Origin: Diaporthe sp. PMI_573
Taxonomy: Eukaryota > Ascomycota > Sordariomycetes > Diaporthales > Diaporthaceae
Direction: 5' to 3'
DNA length: 64,000 nt
NCBI GenBank assembly: GCA_021399435.1
Contig: JAJTUP010000116.1
Span: forward strand, 1 to 64,000
Positions within the stretch are counted from its first letter, which is position 1, and each line of letters starts with the position of its first letter. The position numbers and the translations under genes are program-made. The notes beneath the pieces are model-generated. The model was not told where the DNA came from, made no database searches, and saw only the letters and a list, made by a program, of their open reading frames with translations. This document shows positions 22,467 to 31,780 of the stretch, piece after piece.

Positions 22467-22945
22467 TAGTCGGTTTGGGTGGTGTAGATTGAGGTTGATT
22501 CTGCATGGTTGAAATGCTCCATTTTGGTGGGGAAGCCGATTTTCCCACCAAAAGTCGTCCACTTCAGACTGGTATTCATAAGCACTGGTCTTCAGCCCGA
22601 CCAGCAATCTAACCCTCAAACCTTTCGAAAGCGAAGGCCCCGCCTGAATTATTCGCAACATCCTTAAGCAATCAACCAGTGGCACCTGCTGTGCTGAGCA
22701 TTTTACCTCTAAACCATCGTCTTTCTGTCAACTTTGCGCACAATATATTCCATCTCACAGGAGCGATCAAAAGCTCATGATTTAAGAAAAAGGCTTCTTT
22801 ATCTCTGCAAGATCGTTCTAGACCATAGCTCTCGCTCTAGTACCTGCCAATTTCTTGATTCGTTTCCCAAACTACAAAAATTCTGGCTATTTTTCGATGA
22901 CCTGGCCCGGCTCTTGCCAGCAGGGAGGCAGCTGCACGGACATAC

Positions 22946-23212
22946 TTAAACTTCTTTCAATCTGTCATTACCTTCTGCCTTTTCTGCCGTCCAATCATAG
23001 AAAGGTCGTAATAGATCGGCAAGAGACTTTGTGAAAGCGCTCATGCCGCCTTTCAAAGTCAGGATTATCTGTTCAATTTGATCGATTCTGTCTATTAACC
23101 GGTCCATTTTGTGGCATGCCTCCCTCGTATAATTTTCAATGTTTTCAAGCGATTGCTCGAATTGGCGTAGTCGTGTTGCCTCACCGCCATATAGTGTTGG
23201 TGAACACGGCAT
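22946..23212 (-). CDS. Small coiled-coil ORF, 88 aa
   Basis: Seen: residues about 15-55 form a strong heptad pattern (LRQFEQSLENIENYTREACHK MDRLIDRIDQIEQII). A short amphipathic tail follows. No other domain is present. It may be one exon of a larger gene with upstream exons lost; no splice partner was found within 300 bp. Function unknown. Confidence 0.3.
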   Translation of the reverse strand: MPCSPTLYGGEATRLRQFEQSLENIENYTREACHKMDRLIDRIDQIEQIILTLKGGMSAFTKSLADLLRPFYDWTAEKAEGNDRLKEV

Positions 23213-24090
23213 CCAACCGTGAGAGCTTATTCAGCGCATGGGCTTGCTTACACTAGCCAAAATTACTTTTTCCTTTTCCTTCGGCAAGTAATTAGTTGTA
23301 GTAACACCGATGGCTACCTGGGTACTGAAAGTAAAATGGATCAAGTAATGAGAAACATGCGCGGCCTGTTTGGGGCAAAAATATAGTTTCCGGTAACCAC
23401 ACCCTTACCAGGTTATCCTTGAGCCGGTAGTTGACTGTCTCTTGCATCTCTCCGCATACACGAAAAATGATACTTCAGAAGTAAGACCGAGGATGCCGCA
23501 CATACTTCAAAGTTCGAACCCTCATAGATGAAACTGCATCACATGAATCATGAATGGCAACATATTCTCAAGAAGGACTGCAAGGTTTGCCACACAAGAA
23601 ATGTCTCAACCTAATGCATAAGCTTTGCATAGCCTGAAGTTAGAGCAAAAAAGAAATCATAAAACTATAGATTATAGAACGCTGCTAAGGTCTGTCATGA
23701 GATCACATGCCTAAGGACAGAGTTACATAATGAGATGCTTAAAATTGAATCACACTGCAGCAGCAGAGCAGAATGTAACATATTGAGTTCTTCTCTTAAT
23801 AGTACAAGGATAACAAGACTTCACCATAACGTTTATGGTCTAGAATTCTTTAGCGCGACTTAACTCTGCAAATGATGTCAGAAAGGAATCAAGGTGAAGG
23901 CAAGGAGGAGGAGAGCGTTTTTACCACAAAGTAAGGCTGATATTATCGATGAGTCAAGGGGAACATTTAATCCCGTGCTCCCACATTTTCCATGCCAACC
24001 ATGCAATAGAACTTGGAACTTGACTTTAATGCTATTACCTCCTCGAGATCTTTTTGGCCGCATTTTATGACCATATTAGCCACACAGCCG
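23213..24090. other. AT-rich gap, no gene recognised
   Basis: No open frame with coding character; short chance ORFs only. Confidence 0.5.
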
Positions 24091-24099
24091 TTTACTACA

Positions 24100-24799
24100 A
24101 TGTTTTCCTCGTCCAACAAAGAAAAAAAGTATGACTTGGCTTCACAAGAGGAGCCAGTCTGCACGTCCATCAGGAATCAAGGGGGTTTTAGGGATGAGCG
24201 TGACAGCAGCGAACAGTCCGATCTTCCACTTTTGGAACACAATTTTGATGACTACCGGTGCTCAGAGAAGCGCCGAGGCTTCCTGGGCGTTGTTTGCCGA
24301 CGCGGATGCACGATATCTTCTGCTCTCAAGCAAGCCCTTCCAAGACCCTTAATGATTGCAAACGTTCTTGTTCTCCAGATCTTGGCCGGTATCATAGCAT
24401 ACCACTGGCACAAGGAACACATGATGAATTCCAAGCTGAAGGAGGTGTCTTTGCACTGTGAGCGAGGCCAATTGAGTCCTCAATTTCGACCCAACGAAAC
24501 CTGTGCTGACACTCGGATAAGCTCCACTCCTAGATCGCGTCAACATTCCTCTGGTCGCCCGCAAATCATACGCGCAGTACGGCATGGGCGGGCCCGAAAT
24601 ATGGAGGTCTGAACCGAGTGAAGAAGTGGACAGGGCGTGGGAACGCGTGACTGCCGAGTACGTCTTTCCGGTCAAGAAATCAGATATCACTTCCAAGACT
24701 ATTCCCAATTGGTCAGCCATCTTATCCGTGTCGACTTCGGACTTCGGACTTCCGTCCACCTCGGCGCCTCAACAGGCAAAGCATTCGCAAGTACGCTAA
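24100..24799 (+). CDS. UstYa-like (DUF3328) protein, C-terminally truncated
   Basis: Seen: exon 1 (24100-24457) starts MFSSSNKEKKYDL, carries an acidic cytosolic head and a membrane anchor (PLMIANVLVLQILAGIIAYHW, residues about 86-106). A 64-bp intron (GTGAGC donor, TGCTGACAC branch site, ATAAG acceptor at 24520-24521) joins exon 2, which reads SPLLDRVNIPLVARKSYAQYG, then GGPEIWRSEPSEEVDRAWERV. Known: a K-Y...Y-G-G-P...E-V-D-x-A-W block after one TM helix is the signature of UstYa-family proteins, which act on ribosomal-peptide or other secondary-metabolite precursors through two HxxHC motifs. Here the frame diverges after about DITSKTIPNWSA and stops at 24799; neither HxxHC motif is present, so catalysis is unlikely. 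No precursor peptide or cluster enzyme adjoins it. Confidence 0.75.
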
Positions 24800-25473
24800 G
24801 ACAGATGACTGGGAAAGCCACCGACAGCGGATCACCGAACTTTATAATAAAGCCTGCTAACGAAACGTATTCTTCGAAGGATAAAAACAGATCAGCGGAC
24901 GGTCTCAAGCAATCCTTGAAACGCAAGAAAACACAAGGAGGCAATGACGAGACACCAAGAGGCGAATCCAGACACGAGACCAAGAGAAGAAAGACTAGCC
25001 ATGACAGTGTGGATAAGACATCATTCGATGCCGATTATCAGTCTAACCACATTAATTCGCATAGGCTATATTTGAAACGCAAGGCATCGAACGAAATCGG
25101 AGACTATTCGCCCGGAAAAACAGTCATGCGAGAATCGAAGAAAAGAAAGATCAGCCGTCACAATCCAAGCGGCGTATCGACGCAAGGCAAGGCCACAGGC
25201 GTACAACAGAGAGAGTCTCAAAACGACTCAATCTTGCAGCAGCATGCGAGTGATTCTGAGTCAGAAAATATCTCAGAAACAATATTGGAGCAAGAACGAG
25301 GACGTTGGGATGATGACGGTGATGTAATGATGAGTGAGATAAGTCCACCGGCAGAGCATGTCGGATGGGTGGATCCCATAGTCCACGTGAAAACCGGAAT
25401 ATCAAGTCAATTGGAAAGAGGCTATAACCATGGCGCGCCCAGCATGGTGACGGAGGATAACAAAGAGAGTTAA
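24637..25473 (+). CDS. Lysine-rich nuclear-type ORF overlapping the UstYa-like tail
   Basis: Seen: 278 codons in the +1 frame relative to UstYa exon 2, overlapping it for 160 bp. The first 50 codons are probably UstYa DNA out of frame; a convincing distinct protein begins about TGKAFASTLRQMTGK. It contains two diverged repeats of about 45 residues, each running from LKRK to a K/R-rich RK-T/I-S motif (LKRKKTQGG...KRRKTSHDS and LKRKASNEI...KKRKISRHN), then an acidic region (WDDDGDVMMSEISPP). The basic clusters are typical nuclear-localisation signals. No enzymatic domain is present. The arrangement looks like two genes joined by rearrangement, or a fusion transcript if a cryptic intron links the frames. 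Confidence 0.5.
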   Translation: MGTRDCRVRLSGQEIRYHFQDYSQLVSHLIRVDFGLRTSVHLGASTGKAFASTLRQMTGKATDSGSPNFIIKPANETYSSKDKNRSADGLKQSLKRKKTQGGNDETPRGESRHETKRRKTSHDSVDKTSFDADYQSNHINSHRLYLKRKASNEIGDYSPGKTVMRESKKRKISRHNPSGVSTQGKATGVQQRESQNDSILQQHASDSESENISETILEQERGRWDDDGDVMMSEISPPAEHVGWVDPIVHVKTGISSQLERGYNHGAPSMVTEDNKES

Positions 25474-25939
25474 GGTATCACCGGTGCGGCACAATCTAAC
25501 ACAGTTGTAGACGAAGCGCGTGATAAGAAGGCAGCATGTGGGAGGAGACGGAGTGAACACCTTCCCAGCCAGAATATCAATGATACAAACTATAACAGGA
25601 AACCAGTCAACAAGGCTAACAACGAGGAATATAATGAGGCTGTGAGAGTTGATGTAAAAAGATTCTACACAAAGAGGAACGGCTGTTTCAGAGTTACATT
25701 TCGAGACCCGGAGTCGCTCCAAGATCATCCCCACTAATTACATGGAACCTTAAAACACATTTTTAAATACCTTCTTCTCTTTTCCCTCTTCCAGTAAGGT
25801 TTTCATGCCTTCCGGGTAGTTGTTGTCTCCATAGAACCACCTGACGCTGCTCCACGCTCTGTTTGTCACTAGTTGGAACTCGTGTGAGATTGTGGTAGAT
25901 ACTCCATTGATGTGACTGTTGAACTTGTTTAAGCTACTT

Positions 25940-26700
25940 ACCTTCGGTCGTTGCTGGCCAAGACGATGAGAATGTGACAAAGGCCACTGGAATGGCTTTG
26001 AGAACCAGATGCCTCCTCTCCAGGGAAGTCGTCCTCTGAATCTCCTGGCAACTCCACTCGTGCTGCCTCCAGCTGGGCCAACATGCCAGGGGCGTAAATC
26101 AGCATCTCCATCGCGCCTGATATTCGGCTGCCATTTAGTGATGAAAGGCTCCGCACACGACGGCGATTCCTTTATACCTTAAGCCAGGGAGCATGGGTGC
26201 TGGACTACTAAATTGCAATGCAATGGCCAAAACAAACAACGACAGACCACGGTAGTTTGAACCCCACCCGGATCTTGTCCTGATCCTGGCCGGGCCTGAT
26301 GAGATTCCGTTTGGCTTGCAGAAGAACTTTCTTCCTACTACCGTGACAGTTTTTCCTTTGAAGATGACCAGTGGAGATAGCGATTGGCCAGTTGCTGAGA
26401 TACACTCTACAAAAGAGGTCCATACTCTAATCCCAGAGTCTTTTCTGAATACTGTACGCGTTGCAGCGCTCCACAAGACTAGGCCATTCTGCCCTTAGCC
26501 CTCCATTATACCCGCAAACGAGATCTTTGTCCAAGACGGCTCCAGCATGTAGAACTACCGCTGGCTAATATCCAGTTAGCATTTCGGTCTATACCAAGTA
26601 CATCAACGAGAGGGAGATCTACACGATTTCTGTAGAATTGTTCTAGTTTCCTGCTAGCGCGAGCCATTAACTAACTCCAGAGTCTATCGGAATAACTGGG
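25940..26700 (-). pseudogene. Pogo/Tigger-type (DDE_1) transposase relic
   Basis: Seen in successive minus-strand frames: QFYRNRVDLPLVDVLGIDRNA, a broken piece around AGIMEG-QNGLV, then RKDSGIRVWTSFVECISATG and SLSPLVIFKGKTV. Known: the WTSFIECISATG...P-L-V-I-FKGK block is highly conserved in fungal pogo/Fot-like DDE_1 transposases, just after the first catalytic Asp. Stops and frameshifts separate the pieces and the second and third Asp motifs are absent. The 3' flank to 25750 holds ORF scraps of unclear origin. Confidence 0.75.
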
Positions 26701-26805
26701 GCGGCTGCCATGTCATGGCCTTCTCCCGACGTATTCTACGTGGACCGAAAGGTATGACGTACACTTGTTTGCATTCCAATGGATAAGGTGAGGTTCGGTG
26801 GAGGC

Positions 26806-26822
26806 TTTTTTTTTTTTTTTTT
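26806..26822. repeat. Poly-T run, 17 bases
   Basis: Seventeen consecutive T followed by AAAAA. No retroposed gene is recognised next to it. Confidence 0.9.
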
Positions 26823-26829
26823 AAAAACC

Positions 26830-27543
26830 TAGGTGTGCCCATTTCGATGCTAATATCCAGGTGCCGCCCCGCTATTTGGAGCACCCAGGACCGGCCGTAC
26901 TATTCTGACCTGCATCTCGTCCGAAAAGTAAAACCTATCATTAATGTCCTCGAGGTATTCATCGCTGGCCGTCATTGCTAAAGTATAGCCGGCAAAGTTG
27001 CCGTCTCATGCTCGTCGCCGCTGTTGATAAGCTGCAGTAGTTGTTAAAGGTCTGTCGCACCAGCCTGCCTAACCGGGATTATTACTGACGTAATGTACTT
27101 TCGTCAGGTTCCTTGCCACTGTCCGGGACTTGTTTAGCTCAAACAAGGTTTTCCCTGGGAATCGCTGCAAATAGTATGTTATTTACGAAGTTTGGGGCTG
27201 GGTTACAAATGGCTGAGAAGCGTGCATGTTCCAAGATGTTAAGTACCAGAACGAGATTTTTACACTTTGTAGCCTGAAGCGACAAAAGATTGTTTTCAAT
27301 GGGCTGCCGCCTAACACTGCCGCAAATATTTGTGACTAAATTGATAGCCCTCCTGGCCTCGTAAGTACTTAAAGACTAAACTCCCGTCATTTCTACCTTA
27401 CGACAGGCTTCTCTGTACGACCTTTTCTCGCTCATCTCGTTACACCGTTGAATAACCAAGGCTCGTTCTGCATTACTCTGTGATAAACAGTAAATGCTCT
27501 CGTCCACCCAACTCCACTAGGCAAAAGACACTCTTCAAGGGCA
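26830..27543. other. Intergenic region and probable promoter of the 27.5-kb gene
   Basis: No gene seen. Pyrimidine-rich stretches near 27395-27475, about 70-150 bp before the ATG, fit a fungal core promoter. Confidence 0.4.
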
Positions 27544-29081
27544 ATGTCCACTCAACCAATCGACGGGCAGGGGAGCGAGTCCAAGTTGTTCATAATTATC
27601 AACGACTTTACAGATTCCGATAATGAGGCCACGGCTGAGCTGTGGGCATGGCTCCTGAACCTCGACCCCACGGTGAAGGGCATATATATCGCGGAGCCGC
27701 GATGGGTCAATCTCGGTTACTATATGACCAACAAGGACTTTGGGCGGTGTATGGGGCTCGTCAAGAAGCTGCAGCCTCCGCTAGAAGGCAGCGATTCGCC
27801 TTTGACCACCGTCTTGGCTGGTCGCTTGACACAAGACATCATCAAGAGCAGACAGGTTGATGGTAGACCGTTGAATGAAGACGAGCGAGACTTGGTAAGC
27901 TGAATCTTATTAGGCGCATTTAAGGCTGCCTAATTTCTATGGCCTCGGAAGGTATCTAACAACATATCCAGCTCATGCGATGTATCAAGCCATCGAATGG
28001 AAGTAAGGAGGACTCTATCAAGCATGCAGGACTTCTTGCAATGGACTATATGACGACCATGAGGACACGTTGCACTCGTTTTGAAGCTTATATCGACGTG
28101 GCCTGTTTGGACAAGTTGGAAAGCCCCATCAACCTAAAGACGCATTATCACGATGAGCTTGTAGCTCGTTCCGCAAGCGAGCTCAATGAGTTCCGTGCCA
28201 TCATGGAAATGCCCACTAATGATGAGTCGCAAGTCGAGGACCGAAGAGCCAGTCTTCGGCAGTGGTACAAGAAAGCTATTGAGAGGAAGGAAGCGGAGTT
28301 CGGTGGCAAGTCTCCTTTCGAAGAACTCATCTACGACCACCTCTTCAGCGAGATTCGGAATCACGACCGGACCACCTTCTTCGGCGGCGCATCTCTGACT
28401 GTACTAAAAGAACTACTCGAGAAAGAGCCTGAGCTGGGTAAGAAAGTTCACTACGTCCAGCAGGGTGGGACATTCAACTCTAAACTGAATATCCTCGGAA
28501 ACCCGTACAATATTGCGCTTAACACTAAGGCCGCCGAGTACGTCTTCGACCATCAAGACAAGCTTGGGAAGTTTACCCTGATCCCCACGGACACTACCAA
28601 GAAGCTTGAATGGACGGTCCAAGGGTTGGCAAAATTGTCCCCTGCGGTTGGAGTTCGATCTCTAGCTTTCCACGGGAGGTATGATCCATGGCAGATGATC
28701 TCGGCCAAGGAAAACGACGGAGCTCCCCACAGCACTCAGGAATTTCTCGCTTGGCGCGCGGAGTGGGCTAGTGATCCTCGTTACTCCTCACCAGATAGTA
28801 CGGGCTATAAAGCAGTCATGGCAGATCTCACTGCTTTCCTGGCTGCATTCACCGAGGTGTTCAAAGACTTTCACACGACACAGGGATCCTTGAGGCAGAC
28901 TTCGATCAAAGTTGCGATGGAGGAGACAATTACAGACAGCAATCAGATGGTTCTTGCTCAGGTCTCGGCATCAAAGATAGAGTGCTTGATGTTTGAGCCT
29001 GAAGGACAAGACGCTTTGTTGGTGGAGGACGCGTTGGACCTCTTACAAAAGGCCTTGAAGACCGCAGCGCCATCTGGATGA
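27544..29081 (+). CDS. Nucleoside-hydrolase-like protein, two exons, intact
   Basis: Seen: exons 27544-27894 and 27972-29081 (donor GTAAGC, acceptor CCAG, 77-bp intron) give 486 residues from MSTQPIDGQGSESKLF. An N-terminal beta strand (KLFIIINDFTDSDNEA) starts an alpha/beta fold. Near residue 270-330 lie HYVQQGGTF, LGNPYNIALNTKAAEYVFDH and FTLIPTDTTKKLEWT. Known: inosine/uridine nucleoside hydrolases show the same order, a DTDxGxDD Ca-binding loop, a GG-x-F block, EFN-x3-D-x-AA and a late xPLDxT strand. Here the DTDxGxDD loop is replaced by NDFTDSDNEA and the EFNxxxDPEA motif reads YNIALNTKAA, so hydrolase chemistry is uncertain. No signal peptide is present and a cytosolic location is likely. 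Both neighbours are transposon relics or empty DNA. Confidence 0.6.
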
Positions 29082-29570
29082 AGGCATTTACTTTTCGACC
29101 ACGTGAATTTGTTGGTCAGATAAGGCATACGACCGGCCCGGGCTCCTACCAAACTATATGCGTTATTTGTCCGTGAGCTGTTTATGACAGATAATGCTTT
29201 GCTTTGTAAGCCCGACCACCAGCCGCTGGTATAGTTGAGGCTGCAAAATGCACTATGATGGGTGGTGAATGGGAGGCTCTGATTGGCTGCAGCATGACCT
29301 TTTCGAAGGGCACACTTAGATACTGGATTACGAGATCGCATTGGAATTACGTAGTATTTTGAAAATGGCGTCAAAAATCGCAAATCCTTTAGCGAACAAT
29401 ACTGTGATACTTCATATACTGAAATAGAAGTCAATCGGGGCAGCAAAATTTGCACGAGACTGGGGACTTGATACAGTATAACATTATTCAGGCTCTTTGG
29501 CATCTTTATTAATTGGTCTTGGCTATTATGTGGCTGACAAGGATGTAATCTTCTGGAAACATCATAGGGA
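29082..29570. other. No gene recognised
   Basis: 3' flank of the nucleoside-hydrolase-like gene; a 181-codon minus-strand frame here is largely its antisense continuation. Confidence 0.5.
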
Positions 29571-29822
29571 GGGAGTAATACTTACAAACTTTACCACGAA
29601 AAACACCTAGGTTAGAAACAAGCCTTAAGAGGTAAGGAAGGCAGGGGAGGCAGGGAGTAATACTTACAAACTATATTACCACCAAAAACACCTGGGTTAG
29701 AAACAAGCCTTGAGAGGCAAGGAAGGCAGGGGAGGCAGGGAGTAATACTTACACGCTATATTACCACCAAAAACACCTAGGTTAGAAACAAGCTTTTAGA
29801 GGCGGGGGAGGCAGGGGAGGCA
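29571..29822. repeat. Tandem repeat, three copies of an 82-85 bp unit
   Basis: GGGAGTAATACTTAC recurs at 29571, 29653 and 29738. Each copy also contains AAAACACC-T-GGTTAGAAACAAGC and ends in purine-rich GGCAGGGGAGGCA. Copies differ by small substitutions and indels. Confidence 0.95.
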
Positions 29823-30010
29823 GTACTGTATGTACTGTAGCTGTGCTGTATAGTAGCAAATATGATGTGAATTAATGCAGGCAAGTTCTATTGTAACTGA
29901 CAGTGTACTGTGCCGCACCATCTACATATGTACAGTAAATGCGATACTGTACTCAAGTACGGTTTTTGCGGTGATCATCGTACTTAGCAGAGTACTGTAC
30001 TCCCATTAAG
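29823..30010. repeat. Short region dense in TACTGTA/TACAGTA words
   Basis: At least seven copies of GTACTGTA-like or GTACAGTA-like words in 190 bp (for example 29823-29845, 29900, 29930 and 29985-30000), adjoining the tandem array. Function unknown. Confidence 0.6.
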
Positions 30011-30388
30011 CCTGAGAACATTACTTAGCAAAGCACCCCACGAAGTTTGGGCCTTGTTAAAATGTCCTCGAAGACCTCCATAATAATCTCTTTTTATCCC
30101 TCATGGCAGAAGTGGTTTTCAGAATAGGCCCTCCTACGAAGTAAAAGCTTTGTTATTGGCAATCATAAATACCTATTACGGGTTGCTCACAACCACTGAG
30201 ATCTCATAGTGTCGAGTATGCGCCGCAAGGGAATAGTATATATTGGACAGAAACAACACCCGTTTACAAATCTCTCTTCAAACTAGGAAACCGGAAACCG
30301 GAAACCTGATTCCTCCCTCGTCAACCCTCTCTTTACCTAAATATTCAACTTCACCTTCTACCTCAAAACAACTACGTAGCCCAAGGCT

Positions 30389-30598
30389 ATGCCTGCCATC
30401 AATAGCGAAGTACATGTAGGCGAAAAAGCGCCTACTAACTCCCAAGACCATGACCTGGGCTGTGTGACTTCCTCAATCCAGACCTCACAAGCCGATTCTC
30501 TGGGACCAGCTGAAGCTGCAAAACTTTACATTTTAGTCTTGGGGCCTTGGCTGATATTTGCACTGACAATTGCGCTATTCTTGCTTCATTCAATGTAA
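30389..30598 (+). CDS. Small ORF with C-terminal membrane segment, 69 aa
   Basis: Seen: a polar N-terminus (1-44) and a hydrophobic C-terminal helix (LYILVLGPWLIFALTIALFLL, residues about 46-66), the layout of a tail-anchored protein. The upstream 100 bp are pyrimidine-rich. It may instead be the first exon of a longer gene; a frame 30570-30833 follows but shows no motif. Function unknown. Confidence 0.35.
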   Translation: MPAINSEVHVGEKAPTNSQDHDLGCVTSSIQTSQADSLGPAEAAKLYILVLGPWLIFALTIALFLLHSM

Positions 30599-31375
30599 AT
30601 CTCCTTCGTTTAGTATAAATTTTAGTGTCTTTCTGTTCCCAACTCTTGAGAATTTTCCTGAAGAGGAGTCGTTGTGTGGGGCTCGAGAGTTTCTGACGGA
30701 TGTACCGGGCCACCATGCCACGCAATTCTTGCGATCTCCTCGGGGTTGTAAAAACAGTCCCTCTGGGCCGATAAAAACACCGATCAGCGCAGAAATGGCT
30801 TCTACTTCCATTTCTAACTCTGGATTCCGCTAATGTTGCTTCCTTCTGGCGGTTATTGTCAAAAAAGTGACTTCCGAGTGCCCTATGCTTAGACACTGGC
30901 CAGCTTACAAGGCCAAGCTGCCGCGACAAACTCAGGCATTGAGCCCTCCCCCCTTCATAGCCCTAGGTGCCATTGTAGGACGATAATTGAAAGAGGAGAG
31001 ACAGTGACGCAAATTGGTACACCCGCCTTCACAGCTCTTAGAGCTGAGTAGTGGTTCAATCTGAGCAATTGATTATAATCGTGAGCAGTTGACGAGTTAG
31101 CATATGTATTTACTTCTAGCCCTTTAGGATAAGAGTCACTGGACAAACTGATCCAACTTCAACTGTTGTACACACGATGCGCGCTATATTTATTACGGTG
31201 GGATCCCTAGAGTAGCTTACCTAAGCAGGGACCTGCGGGGGCTGGTTGCCAACAATTTTCAGGAATGCAGTCGATGAGGCATCTGTGCGTTTTGTCATCA
31301 CGTGGGCATGTACAATCCTGGGGTGACGGTGTTAACTTGGTGTTAGGTTGGTGCGATAATTTGTTCGGTTGTCTT

Positions 31376-31780
31376 TCAAACCGAATTCAAACCAGAAAAA
31401 GGGGGTTGAGGCACAGATTCATGCTCCCATGCAAACAGTCGGTCGAGAATGACCCACGAATACCGGCATCCCTTAGACTCCCTAGTTCTGTAATGAAAGT
31501 CCATAGCTACAGTATTTCCCAATAGTACTGATCGGGAGCAATTCCGTAGAAACTGTCGTACCCTCTGTTGTAGCAAGGGCCAGTAAAAATGTTGACTTAG
31601 GGCGGCAATCGTTCCTTCCCGCCCGGGATGCCCGTTCACACCCGAGTTGTGGGTCCTCTGAATGGTTTTTTTGCGAAGTAGGTCGTTTTTCGGTTCTTCT
31701 GGCCCGGCTTTCTTTTATTGGTCCTCGGCACTTTGCTCGAGCATGACCTTGACGACCATCCTCTCGTTACTGTCGTTAGA
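31376..31780 (-). pseudogene. Ty3/gypsy retrotransposon fragment (integrase zinc-binding H2C2)
   Basis: Seen: the frame reads HNSGVNGHPGREGTIAALSQ, then HFYWPLLQQRVRQFLRNC. Known: an HxxxxGHPG...TI...FYWP...V..FV..C block is the H2C2 zinc-binding start of Ty3/gypsy integrases. The second Cys pair is lost after RNCSRS and the DDE core is absent. Upstream (to about 31780) a stop-interrupted frame could be the RNase H/integrase linker. No LTR was recognised. Confidence 0.75.

Noticed and set aside
23500..23525. GTTCGAACC T-loop-like word
   Set aside because: No matching acceptor, D or anticodon stems can be drawn around it, so no tRNA is called.
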